Notes: generated by a model from the sequence alone, not told the origin. Shown: positions 44,838 to 57,428, counted from the first letter of the stretch. The stretch is DNA of 64,000 nucleotides from Miscanthus floridulus (GCF_019320115.1 NC_089584.1:74958791-75022790); one strand, 5' to 3'. Translations and numbers: made by a program.

Positions 44838-45430
44838 CACTACCGGAAACAGTAGTTTTGCCGTGTGCCACGGACACTCGGCAATGCCCGAAAAACACTC
44901 GGCAAAGGATTTGCCGAGTGTAACACTTGGCAAAGAGCACACGACATCTACAGTACCGGCAAACAACAGCTTTGCTGAGTGTTTTCTGTCGGGCACTCGG
45001 CAAAGACTTTGCCGAGAGCTAAAAACGACACTTGGCGAAAAAAAAGTACGTCACGGAGTGGAAACGGTCACGACACGTTTGCCGAGTGTCAAATATTAGG
45101 CACTCGGCAAAGCTTGCCTTTTTGCCGTGTGAAGTTTGAGCCCTCGGCAAATCTGGTCCATTTGCCGTGTGTCAAAGTGTGAACACTCGGCAAAGATTGA
45201 TTTTTGCCATGTGTCAAAGAGGGGGCACGCGGCAAAGTGACTCCTTTTGCCGTGTGTCAAAGTATGGGCACTCAGCAAAGACCGTTCCAAAATCCACAGA
45301 ATTTGGCTTTTTTGCCGAGTATCATAGGGCAGACACTCGGCAAAGATGTCATTTTAGTCCCAGAATGCACAAAATTTTGCCACGTGTCCACTTTACCGAG
45401 TGGTTTACATCTGGCACTCGGCAAAAATCC
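44838..45430. repeat. CACTA left terminus and subterminal repeat array
   Basis: More than a dozen copies of a TTTGCCGAGTGT/ACACTCGGCAAA motif occur in both orientations, some mutated to TTTGCCGTGTG. In En/Spm relatives such motifs bind the element-encoded TNPA-type protein; that is family knowledge. ORFs here are by-products of the repeats. Confidence 0.92.
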
Positions 45431-46586
45431 TCTTTGCCACAAATAATCAGTTTATTTGGTTCGGTCACAGCCACGTACCACATTCAAATAAACATCACAT
45501 CCATTACAGATAGTTCACAATAGGCATCACACGCAATTCATATAGATATATCGACAACACATAGATACAAATAAACTTCAGAATCCACAAATAGTAGTCA
45601 CAGCTCATTCACAACCACAAGTAGTCACAGGTAATCCACAAATACAAATACAAATAAAATCACAAGTACTTAGGCCACGAGTTCACTGCGACAGGGCTTC
45701 ACTTAGGCCACGAGTTCCACTACGACGGGGCTGGGGCATGAGGTTCATTCGATGCCGCCGATTGATGCTGCACAAAGGAGAAGGGATTGTCATGTGTGAG
45801 ACAAGATTAAAGAATATTGCATACTTTGTTTTCTGAATTTGTGATGTAAATGTCAATGATTTTAAGTAAAATTTTGAAACCACATTTTAATCTAACTGCT
45901 GCTGCTATTTTACATAGCCTGAGATTTAAAACCATGTTCCCAGCTATGAGTAGATGCAACATCCAGTAGTGCTATCGTAACTACAACTGCTACTGCTAGT
46001 TTGTCCTCCCTTTGCCTACATTGAATCTAGTTGTGCAAGCAGATATCAATTTGTACGTGCTACTGTTAACTGATCTAGTGTTCGTGCTTGATTTTTTGGA
46101 CCATTAGTATTTCACAGCAACAATTGAGGATGAAGCAGATGATCATAAAAAAAGAAGTTTGAGTTGCAAACACCATTTTCTAGTTGGCTAGATATGAACT
46201 ATTGTGTGGATCAGTGGATCTCCTTGAAGCCTCGAAGGTGATGTAAATAAATCGTCCCTTATCAGTTCAGATTCAGAACTAGTTGGTTACTTCAGCATAT
46301 TGAAAGACATCCAATAAATATAAAATGAAGCAGCACTACTCTAATAATGTGATCCGCTCCTTCCTAGCTGTTTTTTCTCTAATAAATTATAATACAACAG
46401 GTTAATTAGTTGGCTACATTTGTCAGTAATCACCTAGTATGTTCTAGTTCTTCGAAGCAATTGCTTATATGAATGTACTAGAATCTGATTCAGCCTGCTG
46501 GCACGCACTGAGGACTATTAAATGAAGGTCAACATCGACAGGATTAATATAAGGTAAACACATTTTAAATAACTGACAATCTCTAG
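45431..46586. other. CACTA interior, no gene recognised
   Basis: AT-rich sequence with repeated 'cacaa(a)ta' wording near 45480-45660. No supported coding region. Confidence 0.5.
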
Positions 46587-46591
46587 ATGAC
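46587..46591. repeat. Target site duplication ATGAC, left copy (Tekay-2)
   Basis: ATGAC precedes TGAAACGACC at 46592 and recurs at 61967-61971 after GTTACA. Confidence 0.93.
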
Positions 46592-48164
46592 TGAAACGAC
46601 CTGATTTTCACGAAGGGAAATCCACAGAGTCGGAGTGTAATAAGACCGTTGTAGATCATATTACCCATATTTCCAGTCGAATACCACATCCATACAACGA
46701 TAATATCAGAGTACAAATAGTACGGAATTACATAATTTATTACATCGCCGCATTGGTGGAATCAAAAGTAGCATTCAATCAGAACAGCTTGAAGATAAGA
46801 TCGCCAAACTCGAGCGTAGGCACGAACCCCTCAATCGTCAAACTCCTCGGAGCTATACTCCTCAGCAGAACCTGTGTGCCAAAATTTATCAGTACGATTT
46901 ATACTGGCCACTCCCACCCTATGAGCATTGCTTTGTGAAAATTGGATGCAAGTTGGATATAATCAAGAAGGAACCTATAAGGCTGGGGTTTCCTATGTTT
47001 TAGCGTATCAAGTATTTAATAGTATAGTCAAGTTTTAACACCATTTCCACACATTCCACCCCATTCCTGTCCAGAGCCAGGTTTCGATCCTGGGATCGAA
47101 ACACCACCATCTCCACACCATCACCATACCATCGCTCAGTCGACAGGCCAACTCCCTCACGGCACTGTCTCAAGGCCCGTAGCCCCTGGCTACGACCGAC
47201 ACTCTCTCACGGGGGAAGAAGAGAGGGACTCATCTCACTATCTAGTTTAAGCGAAACCCAGGAAAGGTCTATAGCCGACAGGTCGGCACATGTATCGATT
47301 GATCAACCATACACTCTGCAGAGGTTTTACATAACCACAAGATCTGCCTTCTTCGCTGACCGTCGTCAACTGGGCTGATTCCAGCCGCTTGCTAGCCTAG
47401 GATAATGCCACTCTACCATTCAGACCTGGTACCCCCCAAGTCTAGTCTGGGGTGGCTGAAACTGTGAGTCATGGGCCGGGTCCACAAGGTCTCCATGAAG
47501 TCTCGGAAGGGTGTGGGGGAATCCTCCGAGCCCCGTACCTCCTTACACTGTCCGCTATCAACCTAACAGTAGTGGCAATATCCTACCAAGTAGTCCAGCC
47601 ATCCCGCTCCATATAGGACGAGTGGTACGTAAGGTTTCCCGGTGAATCTGAGTACTTGTAAGTCCTTAGGAATGACCAAGCCAGAATGTCTCCATCAGAG
47701 TTTCCATTTATCGTGCCACCACAGCACCTCCATCCCGGGCTTCTCCCATCACAGGTTCACACCCAGGACCACCTCATATACCATTTACCCACCACAGATA
47801 TCCATTCTAGGGGTGCCCAGGTAGCACCCCATGGCAAGACTTGCCCTAGGCTCGTCGTATACTCCAACTTGGTCGACACAACCCTCATCCTCCACACACC
47901 TAAGTCACACACACAACACTCTCCCCATAGTCCAGATAACACCAGTTTCCACCACGCATTAATGTAGTATAAGCGTAGTAGAAGTGTAAGCGATGAAATA
48001 TAGCAGTAAGCATGTGTCTAGCCTAATAGCAGGGTATGTAGGGGTAAGGTTGCGTCAAGGTAAAGGCCATCAAGTAAGCATACTACCATGCAAGTCCTAT
48101 CATTGTATGATTATAATAGTAAGTAAAGCAATAGCAGTTCTATATTAGCCATGCGTAATAGGTG

Positions 48165-48259
48165 CTACGAGATTGGGTGGGATGTGGCACCTTTAGTGTA
48201 GTCGTCCCCATACTCCTCATGGTACTCTCGGTCCTCGTCCGTCAGGTTCTCCTCCGAGT
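48165..48259 (-). other. Candidate acidic mini-exon inside the Tekay-2 LTR
   Basis: After an acceptor-like tttgcag on the minus strand, a short frame encodes SEENLTDEDREYHEEYGDD and ends with TAG at 48165. The other LTR has the same segment at 59167-59261, also ending in a stop there. The reading phase at the acceptor (last G of AG is codon base 1) is the same as in the Tekay-1 LTR mini-exon. Expression is inferred. Confidence 0.45.
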
Positions 48260-48489
48260 CTGCAAACGATCGCATTATAGTCGTATTAGCGACGTTTATA
48301 GAATAGCACAAAGAAGCAATAAAAATTCAAAAGAGCCAAATACACTCAAACATGGGTTCATTGCGTAAAGCTCGATTTAGATAAATTTTGGTCCTGGTTT
48401 CGTATTTTTCTGAGGTTGTATGAATTAGTTATAAATTTCCAAAGTTTAATTCATCTCTGTAAATGGAAAAGGCTAAATTAATCCTGGGC

Positions 48490-48860
48490 TGACACGTGTC
48501 ACGCTGTGACTGGTCCACGTGGCATGCTGACATCAGCGTGATGTCAGCATGATGTCATCAGCTCGGCTCTGAGCTGACAAGTGGGGGGTCCTGCTGACGT
48601 CAGCATGACGTCATCCACGTCATCGTTTCCGACAGGTGGGACTAGAGGCTCTTAGGTCACTGACATGTGGGTCTAGTCAAAGTCAACGTCAAGTCAATGA
48701 GCGAGTCAACGGTCAACGGGTCATAGTCACTGACAGGTGGGGCCAGGGATGCTGACGTCAGCAGCTGACATCACCGTGACATCAGCATGACGTCACCTCG
48801 GCTATGTTGTTATTGACAGGTGGGACCCGCGTGATGTCGTCATGGCGTCACTTACTGACA
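48490..48860. promoter_or_regulatory. TGACGTCA-rich block in the Tekay-2 3' LTR
   Basis: Several TGACGTCA or one-base variants (TGATGTCA, TGACATCA) and ACGTGG motifs occur within about 370 bp, often in the pair TGACGTCAGCATGACGTCA. These are ACGT-core sites of the kind bound by plant bZIP (TGA/G-box) factors. The corresponding block in the other LTR is 59490-59850. Confidence 0.6.
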
Positions 48861-50262
48861 TGTGGGTCCAGAGTCTCTGTGTCGCTGACATGTGGGGCCA
48901 GGTCAACTGTCAACATTGACCGGTCAATGGTCAACCAGGTTGGGTCTTGACTGTGCTTTGCTGGGCCTAGACAGGGCTGGATTTGGGCCAGGCCGGCCCG
49001 GACATGTGGCGTGCTGTGGCGTTGCCACGTCGTAGCCAAGGGCCTCCACTAGGCTTCGTCCACCACTCGGCCCACACCGCATGGCTCACGGTGAACGCGT
49101 GTTCACGGTCCATGGACCGTTGGCTGGGTCTTCGGTGGACCGAGTGTACCCTTCTTCCCTTTGGCTTAGTCTACGTGCACCGGGTGCAGGCGTGTGCGGC
49201 CGGCGAGGAAGGATTCCTCTACTTCCTTCCTCGACGTGCTCCCGCCGATGGTGTGCTCTCTGGCGAGCTCCCACAGCGGCGTTGGCGTCCAATTGAGGTG
49301 GGGAAAAGCTTTGTCAGGACTCGACGAATACTGTAGTGGGGTCAAGGTGGCGGCCAGGGCTTCCTAGGGCGTTGGCCATGGTGGTCGGCGGCTTGGTCGT
49401 GGTGGTGCTCACCGGTGGGGCTTCTAGGGGCCGTTCTAGGGGTCCTGGTGCCCCGTTCCCTTTCAGACGGCTAGCGGGTGCCAGGGTAAAGTGTCAACGA
49501 TGACCAAAGGGCGTGGCGAAGTCCGCGCGCAGTGGTGGTGCACGGCGGAGCTCCGGCCGGTGGTCTGGTGCTCGTGGCCAAGGCACTACGGCCGGCTAAC
49601 GGGGTCTCGGTCTATGCAGCTATCTTCCGGACATCACGGTGGTACTACGGCTACATCCTAGTCCGGCGAGGCGGCCGGGTGCACAAGTGGTGGCCACGCC
49701 ATGACGGCGGCGTCGTGAGCGCGGCGTGCGCGTGCTCTGCTACGGCGTCCAAGGGCTAGGAGGAGGTCTCAGCCAAAAGACTCACCGTGTGGTGCTGGCG
49801 GCGTTCGGTGGTGGTGCGGTGGCGAGGCACGTTGTTGGGGTAGGCGCTCAGGGCGGTGCTCCGGTGATAGGCGTCTTCGAGCTCTCTGCTCGCCCCCCTC
49901 TTCCGAACTCCTTCTCGGCCCTCTTCTCTCGGTGCGGTGTGGGTTGTTGGGCCACCGAGCGGTGGCGTCGTGGGCTAAAGAATCCCTAGGGCGCTCTGGC
50001 ATCGCTTTTATAGCCCCAGTGCCCGAGCTTCATCCATGGTGTACGGGGCGGACGGCTGGCGATGCGTCAAGGGCATCGAACGGTATCGTGGGCGTGGGTG
50101 GTTGGCGCGGAGGTTGCGTGGGCGCGACGCCAAGGGGGTAGGGCCAGGTGATTCGCGTGACCCCGGGCCCACGCCTATCACTTTGGTCGGGTCTTGGTCG
50201 GAGGTGGTGCCGGCGTGGGGAGGAAGACGACACTGTGGCAGGGGGGTGGCTGACACGTGGGG

Positions 50263-50504
50263 CCTAAAGTACCTCGCCGAGCACATAAGCGAGTTCAACC
50301 ACATCGTGAACCAATTGAACTCGGTCGAGTACCCATTAGGCGATGAGCTCTGGAGCCCTCTATTGGGATGGTGACGGTCTTTGCTATACCAAATCCTCTG
50401 TTTTTGTCCAGAGTCCGCCAGGAAATAATATTTCATCTGCAACATAAGTTTGAAGTCGTCTTCTACCCATAAAAGAGATAATTTCTATACATGAGTTAGC
50501 TCGA
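50263..50504 (+). mobile_element. Foreign segment with Copia gag fragment, only in the left Tekay-2 LTR
   Basis: The right LTR reads from 'gacacgtgggg' into about 15 bases and then 'cagcaggcgaag'. The left LTR has 242 bases instead. The first part encodes, in plus, YLAEHISEFNHIVNQLNSVE, a motif of Copia (UBN2-type) gag. The rest is unidentified. It has no LTR or terminal repeats, so it looks like filler DNA rather than a transposition. Confidence 0.65.
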
Positions 50505-51211
50505 CAGCAGGCGAAGCGGAAGGCGCGCGGGCGTGAGCAGCGCGCTGGGCTGGCTAGCGGGGCCAGGTGCTGCTGCGCGCGCAAGCTGGGCTGGCTTGTT
50601 GGGCCGGCTGCTGCTGCGCGCATGCTGGGCTAGCCAGTGGGCCGGCTGCTGCTGTGCGCAGGCTGGGCTGGCTAGCGGGCCTTCTTCTTTTCTTTTCCTT
50701 TTTCTATTTTATTTTTCTTCTCTTTTGTTTAAATTCAAATTTGATTTGGAATTTGAATTCAAAATTGGTGTACCTTATTCATTGGAGTTTTAGATATGAG
50801 GCCCACAACATTCTTTTATATATATTAGGAACTTTATTTAGCTATTTTGTATAACAAAAATAGGTGTAGTTTTGTTATATAAAAATGGAAATAGTTTTCT
50901 CTTTAAGCATTTATTCTTTGGTTTGATTAATAATTACTTTATGGTTTATTTCTTTATAGGAGTTGTTAGGCATTACATAAAACAAATGGAAATCCAAATC
51001 ACCATTTGAGTTAACAATGTATGCTATATTTTATTTGTCAGTATAAACATAATTAACAAATGACATGCTATGCTCATGAAATTGTTTAGTTGGTTTACAA
51101 CTAATGCAACACCTAGGGTTGGCTCCTACATATGTCACTCAACATTGCATGGGGTTACAACAAAAATTTTGTACTTGTGATTTTTGGTGTGTGGATTTTT
51201 GAGTTGTTACA

Positions 51212-51240
51212 GTCCTACCCCCTTAACAGAATCTCGTCCC
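51212..51240 (-). other. Polypurine tract region of Tekay-2
   Basis: Reading minus, 'ttaagggggtaggac' leads into the LTR start TGTAACAAC, the expected plus-strand primer position. A 'ctcggggacgagattctg' segment just upstream resembles Tekay-1 upstream of its tract. Confidence 0.75.
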
Positions 51241-51294
51241 CGAGATTAAAGCGTAACGTACTCTTTGAAGAGATAAGGGTATCGTAGCCGGAGG

Positions 51295-54200
51295 TCAGAC
51301 TCTTTCTCCCATGTTGCTTCTCTCCGTGTGGGTGCTCCATTGGATCTTGCACATAGGAATAGTTTTGCTTCGGGTCTCTTTGGTATCTCTTCCTAGAATT
51401 CTGATAGGATGTTCTTTATACTCAAGAGTATCTTGAATGTCAAGTGTATCAATTGGAACTACTTCATCGGGCACTCTCAAACACTTGCGTAGCTGTGAGA
51501 CATGGAATACGGGATGTACACCCGCCAATTCCTTAGGTAGCTCAAGTTTGTAAGTGAGCTTTCCAATCCTTTTGTGGATCTTGTATGGCCCAACAAATCT
51601 AGGGGCTAGCTTTCCTTTCATATGGAATCTGACAGTTCCACATAGCAGGGATACCTTAAGATAGACGAAGTCTCCCACATTGAACTCAAGTTCTCTTCTT
51701 TTGTCAGCATAGCTCTTGTATCAACTTTGAGCAATCCTCAAATTCTCCTTCACTTGAGCAACTCCTTCTTCGGCATCTTAAATCTTAGCAGAGTCAAAGA
51801 ACGATCTTTCTCCCGGTTAAGACCACATCAAAGGTGTCTTACAAGGTCTGCCATACAAAGCTTCAAACGGCGACATCTTGATAGTGGCTTGGTAGCTGTT
51901 GTTGTAAGAGAACTCTGCATAGGGTAGGCATTTCTCCCAATCAGAGCCATAATTCAGCACACTAGCGCGAAGCATGTCTTCTAAGATCTGATTTACTCGT
52001 TCCGTCTGTCCATCTGTCTGTGGGTGATAAGCGGTACTAAAATCAAGTTTGGTTCCAATGGACTTGTGCAGGGCTTCCTAGAATCGAGACACAAACTGAG
52101 GACCACGATCAGATACAATACTAGAGGGAGCTCCATGCAGTCTGAGAATATGCTCAACATATAGATATGCTAATTTTTTGGCATTGGTCTTGGTCTTAAC
52201 TAGTATAAAGTGAGCAATCTTGGTCAAACGATCAATAATCACCCAGATGGAATCATTGCCTTTCTGTGATCGGGGCAATCCAACTATGAAATCCATGGAT
52301 ATGCTCTCCCATTTCCACTCGGGAACGTCAAGAGGCTTTAGCAAACCTACAGGCCTTTGATGTTTAGCCTTGACTCTATTATAGGTGTCACACCATGCCA
52401 CATGTCCTGCAATGTCTGTCTTCATGCCTTTCCACCAAAAGTGTTTCTTCAAGTCTTGATATATCTTTGAACCTCTAGGGTGAATACAGTACTTGGAATC
52501 ATGAGCTTCTGATAGAATTTCCTCTCGTAATGCAGGATCGGAAGGGACACAGATTCTGTCCTTGAACCAGATGGTTCCTTGTTCATCTTCTTGGTGGTTG
52601 GTCTTGTAGCCTTGTTTCATCAGACCACGGAGATATTCGATCTCTTCACAACTTTTCTGAGCTTGATGGATGCAATCTGTGAGATTATACTGTATGCAGA
52701 GCTCATTCAACAAGTCATGCGGTAGTATCTCAAGTTGGAAATCATCAATCTCTTCCTTGAGCTTAGGTGGTACGGATTCAGTGATCAAAGTGTGACAGTA
52801 ACTCTTGCGGCTGAGAGCATCTGCGACTACATTAGCTTTTCCCGGATGATAGTGAATTTCCAAGTCATAGTCCTTGATCAACTCTAGCCATCGGCATTGC
52901 CTCATATTCAAATCCTCTTGAGTGAAAAAGTACTTCAAGCTCTTGTGATCGGTGTAGATATCACACTTGTTGCCTATCAGGTAGTGTCTCTAGATCTTCA
53001 AGGCATGCACAACTGCTGCTAACTCAAGATCATGAGTAGGGTAACGATTCTTGTGTTCTTTCAACTATCGAGATGCATATGCTATCACTCTTCCATCTTG
53101 CATCAGTACACAACCAAGTCCTTGATGGGATGCATCACAATAGACCATGAAATCCTTGCTGATATCAGGCAATGCTAGCATAGGAGTTGTGATAAGCTTC
53201 TGTTTCAATTCCTGGAAGCTTTGCTCGCACTCGGGCGTCCATTCAAACTCCTTAGTCTTCTTCAGAAGGTTGGTCATTGGACAGGCTATCTTGGAGAAGT
53301 TCTCAATGAATCGGCAATAATATCCAGCCAATCCCAAGAAACTTCTGACTTTTGTCACATTACGGGGTTGATCCCACTCTTTCATAGCTTCAATCTTGGC
53401 CAGGTCAACTATGACACCTTCAGCTGATAGTACATGGACTAAGAAGGCAACTTCCTGTAGCCAAAATTCACATTTGCTGAACTTTGCGTAGAGCTAATGT
53501 TGGGCTAGTTTCTCAAGCACGGTTCTGAGATGATGTTCATGTTTTTCGGCGGTGGGTGAATAAACAAGAATGTCATCAATGAATACTACCATGAACTTAT
53601 CCAGATCATCCATGAAAACTTTATTCATCATGTTCATGAAGTATGCAGGAGCATTCGTGAGTCCAAAGGGCACCACGGTGAACTCAAACTGCCCATACCT
53701 AGTCACAAAAGTTGTCTTCGGGATGTCACTCTCTCGAATCTTCATCTGATGATAGCCAGATCTTAGATCAATCTTGGAGAAATACTTGGCACCTCGAAGC
53801 TGATCAAGCAAATCATCGATTCTTGGCAGAGGGTACTTGTTCTTGATGGTGACTGCGTTCAAGTTCCGGTAATCAATGCACATTCTCATTGAGCCATCCT
53901 TCTTCTTAACAAACAGAATAGGGGATCCCCTGGGTGAAGCACTGGGTCTGATATACCCCTTTGAGATGAGCTCATCAAGCTGTTTCTTGAGCTCAGCTAG
54001 TTCATCAGCTGACATGCGATAGGGTCTCTTGGTAATGGGTCCTATTCCTGGCAAAAGATCAATGATGAACTCTACATCACGGTCTGGTGGCATACCCGGT
54101 AATTCTTCAGGGAACACATCGGGATAGTCTCTGACCACAGGCACATCATGAACTGTCTTCTCCTCTTTTTGTGATTCTGAACTGGCTTTAAGGGCACATA

Positions 54201-55881
54201 GGATAGAAGTGGACTTTCCGGACTGGGGTTCACATCTAATGACTTGGCCTAATGGGTGGGTCACTTAGACATATCTAGGTGAACATGATATGATACCTCA
54301 GTGAATGGTCAGCCAATCCATGCCTAAGATGACATCTAGGTTTGTGGAAGGTAACAGGGTTAGGTCGACTTCAAAGATAAGACCCTCAATGGTAAGACTC
54401 ACTCCCTTATAGATGTGGGTGCACTTTAGGTCTCCTAAAGGTGAGCTGGTGATGATAGGCTTTCCACGTGGGGTTACAGGCAGGTCATGCTCTCGTGCAA
54501 ACTTGGATGATATGTAAGAACAAGTTGCTCTAGAGTCAAATAGAACTGATGCAGTATTGCCATTAACTAAAAACATACCGTACACAACATCAGGGGCAGC
54601 TTGTGCTTCCTCGGTGTCCAGATGGTTGAGATGTCCACGGGTAGCAGATCCCTTGAACTGAGACTTCTGAGCAGCTGAGTTCTGTAGGCACTCAATGGCT
54701 TTGTGACCTGGTTGGCCACAAGCAAAGCAGGTGAAAGGCGTACTGCCTGTAGGGGTTGGCGTGGATGCCTTCTAGTTTCTAGTGCTTGGTGCGGAGTAGT
54801 TCTATGCTGGGCATTTATTCATAGAGCGGGAATGGTTGAAATGGTCCTGAGTGTTGCAGTCCTAAGCATAACGGTCCTGGGTGTAACGATCCTGAGCAGG
54901 GCAGGAGTATTTGGCGGTGTAGCCTCCACTACCCCTACTCGATCCAGGGTTGTCATCCCTATTGTGGCGAGAGCATTCCCTGGGTGGTGCATCTCTGTGA
55001 AACCTCTTGCGATCACATCCATGGAAGGACTCCTCAGGCTTATGCTTCCTCTCCTTGTACTCCTCTCCAGCTTCAGCATGGTCCTTCTCGATCTGGATGC
55101 AGCGATCCACCAGAGCACGCAACATGCTACTCTCAATACCGCCAAACTTTAGCTTGATGTGCGGGTTAAGCCCCTTACGGTAATAGTACAACTTCTCCTT
55201 CTCAGAGTTCACAACATAGGAAGGTGCATAGCGTAGAAGGTTGGTGAAGCGAGTAGTGTACTCAGTCACCCTGTCCTTTCCCATCTTGATGTTGCAGAAC
55301 TCCTCGGCTTTGGCCTCCATGATACCCTTGGGAATGTGATACTCAGTGAATGCTTCGGTGAACTCATCCCACGAGATGTTGGCAGGGTCCTCATGGGAAT
55401 CACTGAAACTATCCCACCAGGCGCGTGCTGCACCAATGAGCTGGTGTGTGGCAGCTCCAACACACTCATCATCAGTGAAAGTAGTGAGGTCAAGCTTCTT
55501 CTCCATCTCCTTGAGCCAGTCATCGGCCACAAGAGGGTTAGGGTCGGTGCCATCATAGGTGGGTGGCCTTAGCTTCAAAAATCCTTCTAGCTTCTTTTGG
55601 AAGTCATTCTGCTAACCTCCCTGGCGATGGTTTGCTCCGTTAACAAGAGCTGCAAGAAGTTGGGTCTGTTGTGCCATCACCTCTGCCAGGTTCGGTGGTG
55701 GTGGTGGCAGAATGTTCTCCTCAGGCGGCGGGGTATTCTCCAGGTTGAAGGGTATCCCTCCATGTCCACGGCCATGGCCATGGCCATGGTTGTTGCCACC
55801 ATGCCCCCCATTTGGTTCGACTGGTTCAAGGGTGGGCGCACGTCCACGGTTCATTAGGCGATTAGATCGGTGGTTCGGCAT
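51295..55881 (-). pseudogene. Tekay-2 gag-pol polyprotein, many stops
   Basis: The ATG at 55881 follows ttacag. All large open stretches (55612-55881, 54862-55578, 54298-54585, 53494-54264, 53065-53385, 52078-52938, 51295-51678) share one frame. Gag ends in a zinc knuckle CFACGQPGHKAIEC near 54710. The protease site reads DSR instead of DSG near 54535, a damaged catalytic motif. RT has FIDDIL near 53570. Integrase has SMDFIVGLP and VSDRGPQF before a TAG at 52078. GPY/F is near 51575. A frame change near 51310 destroys the chromodomain end. Most stops are TAG; a TGA (54298) and TAA (near 54267) also occur. The TAG at 52078 hits the same conserved Trp as 16557 in Tekay-1. Confidence 0.9.
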
Positions 55882-55890
55882 CTGTAACAC

Positions 55891-56205
55891 GGATCATAGG
55901 AATTTTAGTGTTTATGCCATAAGTGCTTATAATTTAGTATGATTACATGATTTTGATGATTTAAAGAAAAATATTTATTCTATCCAACACTCATTACAAA
56001 GAAGCAATAAGGTCCATAAAATGCAATAAGATCCAAAACATTCATTACATGGGTTTTATTACATAGCATCATCTCCAGTAGCTACACTTGGAGACTCGTG
56101 AGAATCATACTACGCATAGTGTCTCATATTACATCTCATAAGGGGTACATCATGGGGTACAACCTATGGAAGCCACTGACATGACTCATGACCACGTAGG
56201 GTCAT
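55891..56205 (-). other. Spacer between Tekay-2 accessory region and gag
   Basis: No gene is seen. The gag-proximal end has ttacag directly before the ATG, acceptor-like as in Tekay-1. Confidence 0.45.
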
Positions 56206-56940
56206 CTACTCTAACTCATACACTGCAGCTGGGATATGACTGTTCTTGATCTCGATCTCCTCGTCGGACTTGTGAAGTCGGGACACGTACTTCAAGGCCT
56301 CGGCGAGCTCCTCAGTAGGCTTGGCTCTAGGTAGGGTAGGGCAGGCGTCTAGGTTGAGGCGAGTCGAGGCTAACTCAAACTCCTCTATCCTAGGCTTCAT
56401 CTTGCTATGAATCTCCTTGGGTAGCTAATCCCACATACCCTTCATCTCCCTGAGGCGCTTCCTATCAGACTTCTGCCAAGCCTGCCATGTCCTCTCACAC
56501 TTGTCCTGTAGGTACTCGTTCTACCTGAGTGCCTCAATCAGGTGACCCTGGTTGCGAACGGCCTTCTTCCTGAACTCCTCTAGATCCTGAGTCATGGTCT
56601 TGTTCCGAGATTGGATTTTCAGCATATCAATCCCCTTGGACCTTTCTCTATCTCCTCTGTGGTTGAACTCGGCCTTCTTGTCGTCCAACTCTCTCTACAA
56701 CTCCAAGACCTTGCTGTCGAGGTAGCAGTTCCTGTTGCCTAGGTCGGCGGCTTTGTCCTATAAGTCTACGACCTTGGTTCTATGGACTTCTTCACGACGG
56801 TTGAGCTCATCCTGTAGCTTGGAAACTGTCTCAAGTAGACTAGCTCGCTCCTGTGCTCCCTACGAGTCTCGCTCCTGGTACTCCCATAGAAGGACCTAGT
56901 CCTGACTCTCCTCTGCTCCAGCTAGGTCACATACCTGTCC
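56206..56940 (-). pseudogene. Tekay-2 accessory coiled-coil region
   Basis: Reading minus, one frame runs from about 56939 to the TAG at 56206 with a series of internal TAG codons and no other stop type. The sequence is rich in heptad-like patterns (SLLETVSKLQDELNRREEV) and charged residues, with a final YVSRLHKSDEEIEIKN segment. It occupies the same position as the coiled-coil half of the Tekay-1 accessory frame, but in a different frame from the preceding ORF. Confidence 0.65.
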
Positions 56941-57428
56941 TACTCTAGTAGGTGAATATCTAAGACACGAAGGCATCTATCCTCCTCGGCAAAGATAACT
57001 CTGCTGGCTGCGAAACTTTGCTCACTAGGGGTAAGGCTGAGGTCGAGGGCCTGGGGAAGTAGATGGAACTCTATCGTCTTTAGGTGCTCGTAGTGGTCCC
57101 TCATCACTCTACGAAGTGCCTTGTGTGAGATAGCTTGCAGTCCCTCCTCGACTGTGTCCTCTATAGTCAACTCGGTGAAAGCTAGAACAGAAGGTAAGGT
57201 AGTGCTAGCTAGGAACTCGACTGAGGTGACAATCGGTCCTTTGATTCCTCCTTCTTGAGCTGGCCTCCTAGTGCAGGTGACCTTGACAAGCTCATCGAGG
57301 ACTCCTAACATGACGAGAACTCGGTAGAGGGTCTATGCAAAACCCCTGAGCTCACGTAGGTCGAAGGTAAGCTTGGTGTGGTCTAGAGGTAGCGATCCTA
57401 GAGGCGGCCAGTCGACGTTCATTGCCAT
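56940..57428 (-). pseudogene. Tekay-2 accessory domain protein (relative of the Tekay-1 accessory domain, no H3 tail)
   Basis: The ATG at 57428 directly follows catgcag on the minus strand. The frame has 162 codons plus stop, with one TAG near 57333. It aligns by eye over about 95 residues with residues 45-135 of the Tekay-1 accessory protein: TLYRVL against LLWRVL, VTSVEF against VTVEAV, and TVEEGLQAISHKALRRVMRD against TAEEAAGRAAFGILRDIMD. The N-terminus (MAMNVDWPPLG) has no histone resemblance. Function is unknown. Confidence 0.65.

Larger units (their letters stand above)
46592..51211 (-). repeat. 3' LTR of Tekay-2 (4620 bp)
   Basis: It begins TGAAACGACC on the plus strand and ends TTGTTACA. 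It is about 247 bp longer than its partner, mostly because of foreign sequence at 50263-50504. It contains an acidic mini-exon (minus, 48165-48259) and a TGACGTCA-rich block. Confidence 0.93.

Noticed and set aside
44838..45430. CRISPR-like array
   Set aside because: The repeats are short, in both orientations and irregularly spaced, with a CACTA terminus next to them. This is a eukaryotic transposon end.
44863..45523. Overlapping ORFs of 64-118 residues
   Set aside because: They are generated by the CACTA subterminal repeat motifs.
49000..50500. Plus-strand ORFs of 60-118 residues (also 59970-61300)
   Set aside because: They lie in the GC-rich part of Tekay-2 LTRs, differ in frame between the two LTR copies and lack domains.
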